Source: Dactylosporangium vinaceum
Lineage (GTDB): Bacteria > Actinomycetota > Actinomycetes > Mycobacteriales > Micromonosporaceae
Assembly: GCF_019904175.1 (NCBI RefSeq)
Contig: NZ_CP061913.1
Coordinates: forward strand, 11,718,001-11,782,000
DNA: 64,000 nucleotides
Reading direction: 5' to 3'
Shown here: in pieces, positions 32,130 to 42,738 of the stretch
Position numbering within the stretch: the stretch's first letter is position 1
How the letters are laid out: every line of letters starts with the position of its first letter
Translations under genes and position numbers: made by a program
The notes under the pieces: model-generated
Databases searched by the model: none
Told to the model about the DNA's origin: nothing
Seen by the model: the letters and a program-made list of their open reading frames with translations, nothing else

Positions 32130-33800
32130 CTACAGGAACGGCAGATAGAACGCGAATGCCAGCACGAGCGCGGCCGAGCCGAGCAGCACCGGCGAGCGGT
32201 ACCAGGCGGTGTCCCCCGCGAGCGCGTCGGCCGCGAGGTCGTGGCGCCCGACGCCGTACACCAGCCCGTCGAGCTCGGAGTCGGTCTTCGGCCTGGTCAG
32301 CGGCGTGACGATGACGGCGACGATGGCCACCACGACGAAGGCGATGCCCGCGCCCCAGAACGACTCGTCGAGGTCGGAGCCGAAGGTGAACCAGCCGAAC
32401 CACTTGTACCCGGCGTAGGTGATGAACGCGGCCACCGTGCCCAGCAGCAGGCTCCAGAACCCGGCCCACGCCGTCATCCGCTTCCAGAACATGCCGATGA
32501 TGAAGGCACCGAAGAGCGGGGCGTTGAACAGCGAGAACAGCGCCTGGATGTAGTCCATGATGTTGCTGTAGCCGGAGGCGATGAACGCGGTGCCGATGCC
32601 GATCACGACGCCGACGACGGTGATCAGCCGGCCGACCTTGAGGTAGTAGCCGTCGGGCTTGTCCTTGGCGACGTACTCCTGCCAGATGTCGTAGGTGAAC
32701 ACCGTGTTGAAGCCGGACACGTTGGCCGCCATGCCCGCCATGAACGAGGCCAGCAGACCTGTCACGGCGATGCCGAGCACGCCGTTGGGCAGGAAGTCGC
32801 GCATCAGCAGCGGGACGGCGTTGTTGTACTGCAGGTCCCCCGTGTCGGCACCGAGCCCCTTCACGGTCACCAGCGCGACCAGGCCGGGGATGACGGTGAC
32901 GAACGGGATGAGCAGCTTCGGGTACGCCGCGATGATCGGCGTGCGTCGGGCCGCGCTCATGTTGCGGGCCGACAGGCCGCGCTGGACCTCGGCGAAGTTC
33001 GTCGTCCAGTAGCCGAAGGAGAGCACGAACCCGAGGCCGAAGACGATGCCCCACCACGGCGCGCCGAGCGGGTTGGCGCTGCTGGCGGTGTTGGCCCAGG
33101 TGTGCAGGCCGGCGTCGCCGAGCTTGGTGCTGTTGCGGACGGCGTCGAAGAGCCCGTCGATGCCGCCGAGCTTGACCAGGCCGACGATCGCGATCGGGAG
33201 CAGGCCGGCGATGATGACGAAGAACTGCAGGACCTCGTTGTAGATCGCGCTGGAGAGGCCGCCCAGCGTGATGTAGATGAGGACGATGGCGGCGCCCACG
33301 ATGATCGCGATCCACAGCGGCCAGCCGAGCAGCGCCTGCATGATCAGGGCGAGCGCGTAGAGGTTGACGCCGGCGATCAGCACCTGGGCGAGCGCGAACG
33401 ACAGTGCGTTGAGCATGTGCGCCGGGCGGTTGAAGCGGCGCCGCATGAACTCGGGGACGCTGCGCACTTTGGAGCCGTAGTAGAAGGGCATCATCACGAT
33501 GCCGAGGAAGACCATGGCCGGCACGGCGCCGATCCAGTAGTAGTGCAGCGTCATCAGGCCGTACTTGGCACCGTTGGCGGCCATGCCCAGGATTTCCAGG
33601 GCGCCCAGATTGGCGGAGATGAACGCGAGGCCGGTCACCCAGGCGGGGAGCGAGCGGCCGGACAGGAAGAAGTCGACGCTGTTGCGGATGGAGCGGCGGG
33701 CGGCGAGGCCCACCCCCAGCACGGTGATGAAGTAGAGCGCCAGCAGGACGTAGTCCATCGCGTCCATCTGCAGGCGCAGCCCATCGGCGAGAGTCTGCAC
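32130..33800 (-). CDS. Sodium:solute symporter (SSS/SLC5 family)
   Basis: A 556-residue transporter. The GTG start at 33800 follows GGGAGGAACGG. It has about 14 membrane helices. The family signatures are visible: RSIRNSVDFFLSGRSLPAWVTGLAFISANLGALEI near the start (SSS helix 1 region with the sodium-site residues) and YYGSKVRSVPEFMRRRFNR. GLLASFMAGMAANVSGFNTVFTYDIWQ corresponds to the helix-8 sodium-binding segment. It resembles the SGLT/YidK branch that imports sugars with sodium. The substrate is unknown. The small membrane gene at 31845 is cotranscribed. Confidence 0.92.
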   Translation of the reverse strand: MQTLADGLRLQMDAMDYVLLALYFITVLGVGLAARRSIRNSVDFFLSGRSLPAWVTGLAFISANLGALEILGMAANGAKYGLMTLHYYWIGAVPAMVFLGIVMMPFYYGSKVRSVPEFMRRRFNRPAHMLNALSFALAQVLIAGVNLYALALIMQALLGWPLWIAIIVGAAIVLIYITLGGLSSAIYNEVLQFFVIIAGLLPIAIVGLVKLGGIDGLFDAVRNSTKLGDAGLHTWANTASSANPLGAPWWGIVFGLGFVLSFGYWTTNFAEVQRGLSARNMSAARRTPIIAAYPKLLIPFVTVIPGLVALVTVKGLGADTGDLQYNNAVPLLMRDFLPNGVLGIAVTGLLASFMAGMAANVSGFNTVFTYDIWQEYVAKDKPDGYYLKVGRLITVVGVVIGIGTAFIASGYSNIMDYIQALFSLFNAPLFGAFIIGMFWKRMTAWAGFWSLLLGTVAAFITYAGYKWFGWFTFGSDLDESFWGAGIAFVVVAIVAVIVTPLTRPKTDSELDGLVYGVGRHDLAADALAGDTAWYRSPVLLGSAALVLAFAFYLPFL

Positions 33801-33878
33801 CCGTTCCTCCCTTTCCCCGGGTACGAGTGGAGCGTCGAGGCTCCTACCCAGCCAGGGACGGGAATCAAACCCTCATAA

Positions 33879-34249
33879 TCAACTTAAGTGATTCGCAAGC
33901 ATAGATACCAAATCCGCGGCCGCGTACGGTTTGTCCAGGAATGCGTCACATCCGGCCTCCATGGCCGCCGCCTTCTCGTGCGGCAGGACGCTCGCGGTCA
34001 GCGCCACCACCGTCGGCCGCGCGGGAGCCGCGTTGAGCTCGGCGGCCAGCGTCAGCCCGTTGCCGTCGGGCAGGTTGACGTCCAGCAGGATCAGGTCTAC
34101 GGCATGCGCGGCGAGCGCGCTGCGGGCATCGGCGAGCGACCCGGCTTCGAGCAGATTCGCATGGTGTACCGCGGGAGCGTCGGCGCGCGCGATGATGGCC
34201 CGGACGAGCACGCGATTGAGCTCCTCATCCTCCACCAACAGGACTGTGC

Positions 34250-34253
<4 letters not shown>
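33879..34253 (-). CDS. Single-domain CheY-like response regulator
   Basis: A 124-residue receiver domain with no output domain, starting at ATG 34253. Acidic residues E8/D9/E10, the phosphorylated D58 in LILLDVNLPDGNG, Thr/Ala in VALTASV and Lys in FLDKPYAA are all in place. Its start overlaps the stop of the large hybrid kinase by four bases (ATGA), so it is the natural phosphoryl acceptor or phosphate sink of that kinase. It acts by protein contact in the cytoplasm. Confidence 0.92.
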
Positions 34254-36865
<2,612 letters not shown>

Positions 36866-36934
36866 GTGAATACGCCCCGTAACGGTTTCCGAACGGGACT
36901 CACTTTAGTCAGACAATGAGGCTGGGGGGGCCGG

Positions 36935-37156
36935 ATGAGCGATGACGTCCTGCGCGCCACCGTCGCCACGGCCACCCACGACCTGTCCAACGCCATCGGG
37001 GCGGTCGTGAACTACACGACGTTCCTGACTGAGGACCTGACCCGCAGCGGGGCCGCGCCCGAGTATCTGCCGCACCTGCAGAGCGCGGCCGAGCGCGCAC
37101 TGGCCCTAGTAGCGGGACTCGCTGCGGCTCTTGCACGCGACGCAGAGCGTGACTGA
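36935..37156 (+). CDS. 73-residue isolated DHp-like (histidine-kinase dimerisation) protein
   Basis: The whole protein is one predicted helical hairpin. ATATHDLSNAIGAVVNYTTFL matches the H-box of HisKA domains of the HDFNNLL/HDLSNxI type (candidate phosphorylated H15), and the second half (EYLPHLQSAAERALALVAGL) matches the returning helix. There is no ATPase domain. It could act as a phosphotransfer or decoy protein for the divergent hybrid kinase 69 bp away. Its last 51 bases overlap the 3' end of the convergent DksA/TraR gene. The ATG follows a run of G. A truncated kinase remnant is the alternative. Confidence 0.6.
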   Translation: MSDDVLRATVATATHDLSNAIGAVVNYTTFLTEDLTRSGAAPEYLPHLQSAAERALALVAGLAAALARDAERD

Positions 37157-37468
37157 CGGGAACGCGGCCAGCCGGGCCACCGGGATCTCACCGTGACACG
37201 TCTCACACGTACCGTAGTGGCCGGCGTCGAGCCGCTCCAGCGCCCGGTCGACCTGGTCCATGCGGCCCCGGATCGACTCGGCGAGCATGAACTCCTGCTC
37301 GCGCGTGAACGCCTTGTTGCCGAGGTCGGCCACGTCGTCACCGGAGTCGACGACGCCCGCGAGTGTCATCTCGGCCACCGTGGCGACGTACTCCGCCTCG
37401 AGCTCCTCGCGCCGCCCGATGAGTGCGGAGCGAATGTCCTGGGTACGGGTCTCTGGGTAAACGAGCAT
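37106..37468 (-). CDS. DksA/TraR-family zinc-finger protein
   Basis: A 120-residue protein starting at ATG 37468, after a G-rich ribosome site. An N-terminal coiled coil (about 10-80) ends in a four-cysteine finger C88-x2-C91 ... C109-x2-C112 (YGTCETCHGEIP, LCVACK). Family members bind the RNA polymerase secondary channel and modulate stress and ribosomal promoters; the acidic coiled-coil tip here contains DSGDDVADLG. Length and layout fit the short TraR/YocK group common in actinobacteria. It lies in the signalling island and its 3' end overlaps the DHp-like gene. Confidence 0.9.
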   Translation of the reverse strand: MLVYPETRTQDIRSALIGRREELEAEYVATVAEMTLAGVVDSGDDVADLGNKAFTREQEFMLAESIRGRMDQVDRALERLDAGHYGTCETCHGEIPVARLAAFPSVTLCVACKSRSESRY

Positions 37469-37578
37469 CGTCGGGCCCCCCGGCATCGTGGCAGTAAGTC
37501 GTCGATCGGTGGCTTCCGGTGTGCCCACGAGTGGTGCTGCGCAAACCTGACTGTTTTTTGCGACCGGCACAGGGCACC

Positions 37579-37959
37579 ATGAATACCGTGGAGGCGGATT
37601 TGATCGAGGTCGACGTGCCCGCGGGCCAGTCCCGCACGGCCCGGCGCGTGATCACTCAGGCGCTCGACGCCTGGGGTCTGCCCCAACTCAGCCGCTGCGC
37701 GGTCATGGTCGGGCACGAGCTCGTCGCCAACGCCCTGCGCCACGGGCTGCCGCCGGCCGTCCTGCGGCTGCTGCGCCGGGGCGACACGCTGATCATCGAG
37801 GTCGGCGACGCGAGCGACAAGGTGCCGCGCATCGCCGAGATCGACAACCTGACGAGCACCTCCGGCCGCGGCATGCAGATCGTCAACACGCTGGCCCGCA
37901 CCTGGGGCGTGCGCCGCCACCAGGGCGGCAAGACGGTCTGGGCCGAGATCGCCGTCTAG
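37579..37959 (+). CDS. Anti-sigma-factor-type HATPase (SpoIIAB/RsbW-like)
   Basis: A 126-residue GHKL ATPase domain protein starting at ATG 37579. The N-box is VGHELVANALRHG (E47, N51), the G1 box is IIEVGDASD (D77) and the G2 region is TSGRGMQIVNTLARTWGVRR. Proteins of this type bind and block an alternative sigma factor, and phosphorylate STAS antagonists on serine. The neighbouring STAS (38063) and SpoIIE phosphatase (38517) genes complete the switch. No sigma factor gene is nearby, so the target is encoded elsewhere or differs. Confidence 0.9.
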   Translation: MNTVEADLIEVDVPAGQSRTARRVITQALDAWGLPQLSRCAVMVGHELVANALRHGLPPAVLRLLRRGDTLIIEVGDASDKVPRIAEIDNLTSTSGRGMQIVNTLARTWGVRRHQGGKTVWAEIAV

Positions 37960-37986
37960 GTCGACTCAGGCCCCAGGTCGACTCAG
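37958..37986. repeat. 12-bp direct repeat immediately after the HATPase stop codon
   Basis: AGGTCGACTCAG occurs at 37958-37969 and 37975-37986 with a 17-bp period. The first copy begins inside the TAG stop codon. A weaker third copy may lie near 38000. Confidence 0.75.
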
Positions 37987-38013
37987 ACCCGAGGCCGGCA
38001 CCAGCTCAGGCCG

Positions 38014-38033
38014 GACCCGGCCCGGGCCGGGTC
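38014..38033. terminator. Perfect 20-bp palindrome between convergent genes
   Basis: The arms GACCCGGCCC and GGGCCGGGTC abut without a loop, between the ends of the HATPase gene (37959) and the STAS gene (38063). As RNA it would fold into a strong hairpin, so it probably ends both transcripts; a protein-binding palindrome is the alternative. Confidence 0.5.
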
Positions 38034-38062
38034 AACGGGGCGCGCTCTACGGCGGCCCGGGG

Positions 38063-38407
38063 TCAGGCCAGCTCCACGGGCTCGTTGGTGATCGGCAGGA
38101 TCTGGTCCAGCCCGGTGATCTCCAGTGTGACCCGCACGTCCTCGTTCGGGTTGGCCACTACGAGCGTCGCGCCCGCGTTCTTGGCCCGCCGCCAGCAGCC
38201 GACGAGCGTGCCCAGGCCGCTCGAGTCGATGAACGACAGGTGCGTGAGGTCGACGACCACCTCCCGGGCCCCGGCCTCCAGCTCCTGCACCACCGCCGTG
38301 AGCAGGCTCGGAGCCGAGTCCAGGTCCAGTTCCCCGGTCAGCACCAGATGTACGCGACCCTCGTGCCGGCGCGCTTCCAACTCCCAGATCGCCTCGTCGT
38401 CAACCAC
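38063..38407 (-). CDS. STAS-domain anti-sigma factor antagonist
   Basis: A 114-residue STAS domain. The GTG start at 38407 follows AGGAAAGGAAG. The key motif is FIDSSGLGTLVG with phosphorylatable S62 (D61-S62-S63-G64-L65-G66), as in SpoIIAA/RsbV. The unphosphorylated form releases the sigma factor from the HATPase, and the SpoIIE-type phosphatase restores it. It is divergent from the phosphatase gene (109 bp between starts) and convergent with the HATPase gene, so the three switch genes are arranged for separate regulation. Confidence 0.92.
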   Translation of the reverse strand: MVDDEAIWELEARRHEGRVHLVLTGELDLDSAPSLLTAVVQELEAGAREVVVDLTHLSFIDSSGLGTLVGCWRRAKNAGATLVVANPNEDVRVTLEITGLDQILPITNEPVELA

Positions 38408-38516
38408 CGGGCTTCCTTTCCTGACTCGCTGGTCAACAGTTTGGGGTACCCAATCGGTGGAGTTCAAACGCACAGCGCGGTTGCCCTCGATCGGCCGGCG
38501 CGGAACACTCGGTGAC

Positions 38517-39776
38517 ATGCGAGCTGCGTACCTGGTCGAGGCCGGGAGACAGGTGTCGGGATCACTCAACCTCCTGCACACCATCCGGCGCTCCCTGGCC
38601 GCCTGCGTGCCCGAGCTCGCCGACTGGGCCCAGCTGATGATCCTCACGCGCGGTGAGGCCACCTACACGTCGCTGCTCGACGGTGGCGTGCCCACCACCG
38701 CCCGCCGCCCGCTGCCGTCGCCCTCCCACGCCCGTCTGCTCGTCACCGGCCGCCCCGAGCTCCTGCACGTCGGCTTCGACGGGGACGCATCCGACGGCCT
38801 GACCGCCCTCGTCCCCGACGACGCCATGCGCGGCCAGGTCTCGGCCCTGCGGCCGGCAGACGTCCTCGGGGTGCCGCTTACCGCTCGGGGTACGACATTC
38901 GGGACTTTGACCCTGGCCCGGCGCGCCGGGCTCGGCTTCGACGTCGAGGACGTGGCGCTCGCCGAAGAGCTGGCCGTCCGGATCGCACTGGCCGTCGACG
39001 CGGCGCGGCGCTACACCGAGCGATCGCACGTGGCGAGCGTCCTGCAGAACAGCCTCCGCCCGCCGGAGCTGCCGAAACTGCGCGGCGCCGAGCTGGCCGC
39101 CCGCTATCGCCCCGCGGCCGGCGACGCCGAGATCGGCGGCGACTTCTATGACGTCTGGGGCCGGGACGACGACTGGGCGTTCACCCTCGGCGACGTCTCC
39201 GGCAAGGGCGTCGAGGCCGCCGTCGTCACCGGTCAGGCCCGCCACACGGTCCGCGGCGCCTCGGCGGTGGACCGCTCGCCCGCGGCCGTCCTCGGCGCGC
39301 TCAACACCATGCTCGCCGGGGCGACCGGGCGGTACGTCACCGCCCTCTACGGCCGCGTCACCACCCTGGACTCCGGCCTGCGGGTCGAGCTCGCCTCGGC
39401 CGGCCACCCGCCACCGCTCCTGCTGCGCCCCGACGGCACCGTCACCCCCGTCCCCGTGCGCGGCCTCGCCGCGGGCCTGGTCGAGGACGTCACGTATGAG
39501 CCGGCCACCGTCGACCTCGCCGTCGGCGACACCCTCGTGCTCTACACCGACGGCGTCACCGAGGCCGGCGACCGCAGCGTCCGTTCGGGCACCCGCCGAC
39601 TGGCCGCGCTCCTGCGGCGCTACGCCGAGGCCGGCGTGGAAGCCCTGGTCGAGGCCGTCGAGATAGCTGTCGTCGAGGGAGCCGGCGCCGCGCAGCGCGA
39701 CGATCTGGCGGTGCTGGCCCTGCGGGCGGGCCGGCCCGCCCGCAGCGCGCCCGGCCACCTGCGGACGGCCGGATGA
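38517..39776 (+). CDS. GAF-SpoIIE (PP2C-type) serine phosphatase
   Basis: A 419-residue protein starting at ATG 38517. An N-terminal GAF-like sensor (about 10-170: QLMILTRGEATYTSLLDGG, GVPLTARGTTFGTLTLAR, FDVEDVALAEELAVRIALAVDAARRY) leads through a helix with SLRPPELPKLRGAELAARYRPA into the SpoIIE phosphatase. The metal-binding Asp residues are in IGGDFYDVW, LGDVSGKGVEAA and LYTDGVTEAGD. It dephosphorylates a STAS antagonist, here most likely 38063-38407. Its stop overlaps the start of the B12-binding gene (ATGA), so the two proteins are made together and may act as sensor and effector. Confidence 0.93.
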   Translation: MRAAYLVEAGRQVSGSLNLLHTIRRSLAACVPELADWAQLMILTRGEATYTSLLDGGVPTTARRPLPSPSHARLLVTGRPELLHVGFDGDASDGLTALVPDDAMRGQVSALRPADVLGVPLTARGTTFGTLTLARRAGLGFDVEDVALAEELAVRIALAVDAARRYTERSHVASVLQNSLRPPELPKLRGAELAARYRPAAGDAEIGGDFYDVWGRDDDWAFTLGDVSGKGVEAAVVTGQARHTVRGASAVDRSPAAVLGALNTMLAGATGRYVTALYGRVTTLDSGLRVELASAGHPPPLLLRPDGTVTPVPVRGLAAGLVEDVTYEPATVDLAVGDTLVLYTDGVTEAGDRSVRSGTRRLAALLRRYAEAGVEALVEAVEIAVVEGAGAAQRDDLAVLALRAGRPARSAPGHLRTAG

Positions 39777-40726
39777 CGCGGACGTACTTCCAGTGCCTGG
39801 CCGAGCGCGACGGCGCCGCCGCACTGCGCGTCTGCACCGACCTGCTCGACGCCGGCCGCAGCCCGGTCGACGTCCTGCTGGACATCGTCGCTCCCGCTCA
39901 GCACGAGGTCGGCCAGCGCTGGGCGAGCGGCGAGTGGACAGTCGCCCACGAGCACGCCGCCACCGCCATCAGCGAATCGGTGGCCGTGGCCCTGGGCGCC
40001 CGAATCCCGGTGCCCGACCGCACCCGCGGACACGTGGTCATGGCCTGCGCCGAGCGCGAGTGGCATGGGCTGCCGGCCCGCCTGGTCGCGTACGCACTGC
40101 AGGAGGCCGGCTGGCAGACCACCTTCCTGGGCGCCTCGACCTCACCGGCCCAGTTCGCCCGCTTCCTGGACGACGTGGACGCCGACGCGGTGGCCATCAG
40201 CTGCTCGGTCGCCGCCTCCCTCCCGGCCGCCCGCCGCATGATCGACGCGTCCCGGGAGGTGGGGCTGCCGGTGCTGGTCGGTGGCGGAGCCTTCGGCGCG
40301 GACGACACCAGGGCCAAGGCTCTGGGCGCCACCGCCTGGGCCCCGGACGCCCGATCCGCCGTGAGCGCCCTGGCGGCCATCACGCCCCCGCCCCTGGACC
40401 CCGCCATCGTCCGCCGAGCCGGCCTGGACGAGCACGCCGAGCTGGTCCTGCGCTTCGCCGAGTTCCGCACCGCCACCCGCAGCCGCTGGCCCTGCGAAAC
40501 CCCACTGGCCGAGGACGCCCTGGACCACGCCCTGCACTCGCTGTCGGCCACGCTGCTGACGAACGACCCCCGCCTGCTGCACGAGGCCGACGACTGGCTG
40601 AGCACCCTGTTCAAGGCCCGCAACGAGGACCCGGCCGCCGTCGGGTCGCTGTGGACGGCGCTGCGGGCCACAGTGGGCGAGCCCCTTCCCGAAGCCTCCC
40701 GCCACCTCGCCGCCCTGACCGCCTGA
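39773..40726 (+). CDS. Cobalamin-binding protein with CarH-type light-sensor motif
   Basis: A 317-residue protein. Residues about 1-80 form a B12-binding_2 helical cap. The motif W50-(x9)-E60-H61 matches the W-x9-EH of CarH/LitR/AerR photoreceptors, which cap adenosylcobalamin. The Rossmann-like B12 domain (about 85-205) has E96-W-H98-G-L-P in place of DxHxxG, so H98 can be the lower cobalt ligand (37 residues after H61; 35 in Thermus CarH). It also has AISCSVAASL and LVGGGAFG. The MerR DNA-binding domain of CarH is absent; about 110 helical residues end the protein. The residue after Trp is Ala51, whereas Thermus CarH uses His there after light exposure. Coupled to the SpoIIE phosphatase. 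Confidence 0.85.
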   Translation: MTRTYFQCLAERDGAAALRVCTDLLDAGRSPVDVLLDIVAPAQHEVGQRWASGEWTVAHEHAATAISESVAVALGARIPVPDRTRGHVVMACAEREWHGLPARLVAYALQEAGWQTTFLGASTSPAQFARFLDDVDADAVAISCSVAASLPAARRMIDASREVGLPVLVGGGAFGADDTRAKALGATAWAPDARSAVSALAAITPPPLDPAIVRRAGLDEHAELVLRFAEFRTATRSRWPCETPLAEDALDHALHSLSATLLTNDPRLLHEADDWLSTLFKARNEDPAAVGSLWTALRATVGEPLPEASRHLAALTA

Positions 40727-40727
40727 G

Positions 40728-40748
40728 CCGCCGCCGCGGTGGCGGCGG
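40728..40748. terminator. Hairpin between convergent genes
   Basis: CCGCCGCC (40728-40735) pairs with GGCGGCGG (40741-40748) over five bases between the B12-protein stop and the HAD gene stop. No T run; probably a bidirectional terminator. Confidence 0.55.
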
Positions 40749-41444
40749 TCAGCCGGCTTCGGCCAACGACTTGCGGAAGGCGGAGGTCAGGGCCTCGTCC
40801 AGATGGTCGAGAAGGTCCTGTGGGTCCTCGTAGATCGCGGCCGCGCCGTGGTCGAGCAGCTCGGCCGCGCAGAGCCCGCCGCTCGTCAGGCCGATGCACG
40901 GAATGGAGAGCTTCGCGGCCGCGTGCACGTCCCACACGGAGTCGCCCACGAAGACCGTCTCCTCCGCCGACAGGCCCGAGCGTTCGAGCGCGACCTCGAG
41001 GATGTCCGGCGCCGGCTTGCTCTGCGAGGCGTCGTCCGCGCTCGTCACCGCCGTCAGGGCGCTGTCGACGTCCAGGCAGCGCAGGAGGGCGTCCAGCTCG
41101 GGGCGGGAAGCGCTCGTTGCCAGTACCACCGAAAGGCCCCTATTGGCACACGTGTCGAGCAGGCGGCGGGCCCCGGGCAGTGGGCGCAGCGCCGGCCAGT
41201 GGGGCGCGTAGAGCGCGGAGTGGGCCGCTATGAGGGCCTCGTCGGAGGACGAGTCGTGGTCCGGGCCCAGGAGCGCGTCGAGGATCTTGTCGGAGCCCAT
41301 GCCGATCGCCCGGTGAATGCGGGCCATCGGCACGTCGTGGTCGTACTGGCGGAAGGCCTGCCACCAGGCGACGGCGTGCAGGTACACGCTGTCGACGAGC
41401 GTGCCGTCCACATCAAAGAGCACACCGGTCACGGGTTTGGTCAT
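40749..41444 (-). CDS. HAD-superfamily phosphatase (PGP/beta-phosphoglucomutase-like)
   Basis: A 231-residue cytoplasmic hydrolase. Motif I is LFDVDGTLVDS with nucleophile D11 and acid D13, followed by the helical cap of subfamily IA. Motif II is VVLATSASR, motif III Lys is in SQSKPAPDILEVAL and motif IV is VFVGDSVWDVHAA. It removes phosphate from a small metabolite, perhaps phosphoglycolate or a sugar phosphate; cap residues do not settle which. It is a single gene, convergent with the B12 gene. Confidence 0.9.
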   Translation of the reverse strand: MTKPVTGVLFDVDGTLVDSVYLHAVAWWQAFRQYDHDVPMARIHRAIGMGSDKILDALLGPDHDSSSDEALIAAHSALYAPHWPALRPLPGARRLLDTCANRGLSVVLATSASRPELDALLRCLDVDSALTAVTSADDASQSKPAPDILEVALERSGLSAEETVFVGDSVWDVHAAAKLSIPCIGLTSGGLCAAELLDHGAAAIYEDPQDLLDHLDEALTSAFRKSLAEAG

Positions 41445-41486
41445 GTGCGGCTCTTACCCACCGGAGCAGGGGGTATCACTGGATCC

Positions 41487-41663
41487 ATGACCGAGCCCGA
41501 TCAAGCGGTTGTCGTGGAGTCGTTCCCGGGTTTCGACGCGGACGATCTCGGCGACTTCGCCACGGAGCACTGCAGTGTCACGCTCGCCGAGCAGCTGGCC
41601 GGTGGGCCCGAACACGCACGGGAGCGGGAAAGCCCGCGCGGGCTGGCCGGCATGGATGAGTAA
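41487..41663 (+). CDS. Small hypothetical protein
   Basis: A 58-residue frame from ATG 41487, preceded by a GAGCAGGGGG-type purine run. It is acidic (MTEPDQAVVVESFPGFDADD ...) with no membrane segment and no recognised domain. It is included because base use and start context look coding; it could still be spurious. Confidence 0.4.
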   Translation: MTEPDQAVVVESFPGFDADDLGDFATEHCSVTLAEQLAGGPEHARERESPRGLAGMDE

Positions 41664-41694
41664 AGACCTCTGCGCGGGGGCATGACCTGCGGAC

Positions 41695-42561
41695 ATGGAG
41701 TCAGTCCGTGACGCTCTCGGGGATGTTGTCCGCTTTGTCCCCTCCCTGCTGCTGTTCGTGGTCATCCTGCTCGCCGGCTGGCTTATCGCAACGCTGGCCC
41801 GCACCGCCGTCCACAAGGTGCTCGACCGCCTCCGGTTCCGCCGCCTCACCGAGCGCAGCGGGATCGGCCGGGCGCTGACCGGGGCCGGGACGGACGCCAA
41901 CGACCTGCTGGCCAAGCTGGTGTACTACGCGCTGCTGCTCTTCACACTGCAGATCGCGTTCGGCGTGTGGGGGCCCAATCCGGTCTCCGAGCTCATCGAC
42001 TCGGTCGTGCGCTGGCTGCCGCGGGCGGTCGTCGCCGTCGTGATCGTGGTGGTCGCCGCGGCCATCGCGGCCGGCGTGCGGGACCTGGTCGCCGGCGCGC
42101 TGGGCGGCCTCGCGTACGGGCGCGGGCTCGCGGCGCTCGGCTACTGGTTCATCCTCGGCCTCGGCATCATCGCCGCCCTCAACCAGATCGGCATCGCCAC
42201 CGCCGTCACCACGCCGGTGCTCGTCGCCGTGCTGGCCACGGTGGCCGGCGTCATCATCGTCGGCGTCGGCGGCGGCCTGGTCCGCCCGATGCAGCAGCGC
42301 TGGGAGGGCTGGCTCGGCCGGATGGAGCGGGAGGCCCCGGAGGTCTCGGCCCGGCTGCAGGCGGCCGCCGCGGCCCGGCGGGAGGAGCCGCGTGCTCCGT
42401 CGGAGCCGTCGCCGGCACCTGCGGTACCGCCGCGGATCGTTCCTCCGACGCCCGGGCCCATCCCCGGCCTCGACGTGCCGACGGTCGTGGTGCCACAGCC
42501 GGCGCCCGACGACACCGTCGTGATCCCCCCGCAGCCGGGGCGTGACGAACGACAGCAGTAA
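41695..42561 (+). CDS. Membrane protein with conserved TM-helix repeat (MscS/CmpX-like)
   Basis: A 288-residue protein with about five hydrophobic helices in residues 12-200, in the pattern of the conserved TM helix family (PF05552) related to small-conductance mechanosensitive channels. Examples are FVPSLLLFVVILLAGWLIATL followed by KVLDRLRFRRL, and WLPRAVVAVVIVVVAAAIAAGVRDLVAGALG. The MscS beta domain is missing. A Pro-rich cytoplasmic tail (about 225-288) ends the protein. It may sense membrane tension or scaffold other proteins. A strong terminator follows. Confidence 0.8.
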   Translation: MESVRDALGDVVRFVPSLLLFVVILLAGWLIATLARTAVHKVLDRLRFRRLTERSGIGRALTGAGTDANDLLAKLVYYALLLFTLQIAFGVWGPNPVSELIDSVVRWLPRAVVAVVIVVVAAAIAAGVRDLVAGALGGLAYGRGLAALGYWFILGLGIIAALNQIGIATAVTTPVLVAVLATVAGVIIVGVGGGLVRPMQQRWEGWLGRMEREAPEVSARLQAAAAARREEPRAPSEPSPAPAVPPRIVPPTPGPIPGLDVPTVVVPQPAPDDTVVIPPQPGRDERQQ

Positions 42562-42573
42562 ATGCCGTAAAAG

Positions 42574-42602
42574 CGCCCCCACGCCGTCGTGGGGGCGTTT
42601 TT
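42574..42602 (+). terminator. Rho-independent terminator
   Basis: CGCCCCCACG (42574-42583) pairs perfectly with CGTGGGGGCG (42588-42597) over CCGT and is followed by TTTTT. One of the clearest terminators in the window; it closes the 41695-42561 gene. Confidence 0.92.
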
Positions 42603-42738
42603 GTGTCGAAAACGGACTGACCCTCGTCGTTGCCCTACCGCGCCTTCACAATTCGATGTCACAGCGTGAGGACCCCTTTTCCGACCGTGCGAAAGCTGGC
42701 ATGTTGAGGCATCACCAGCACCAGCGAAGGGGGGCACG

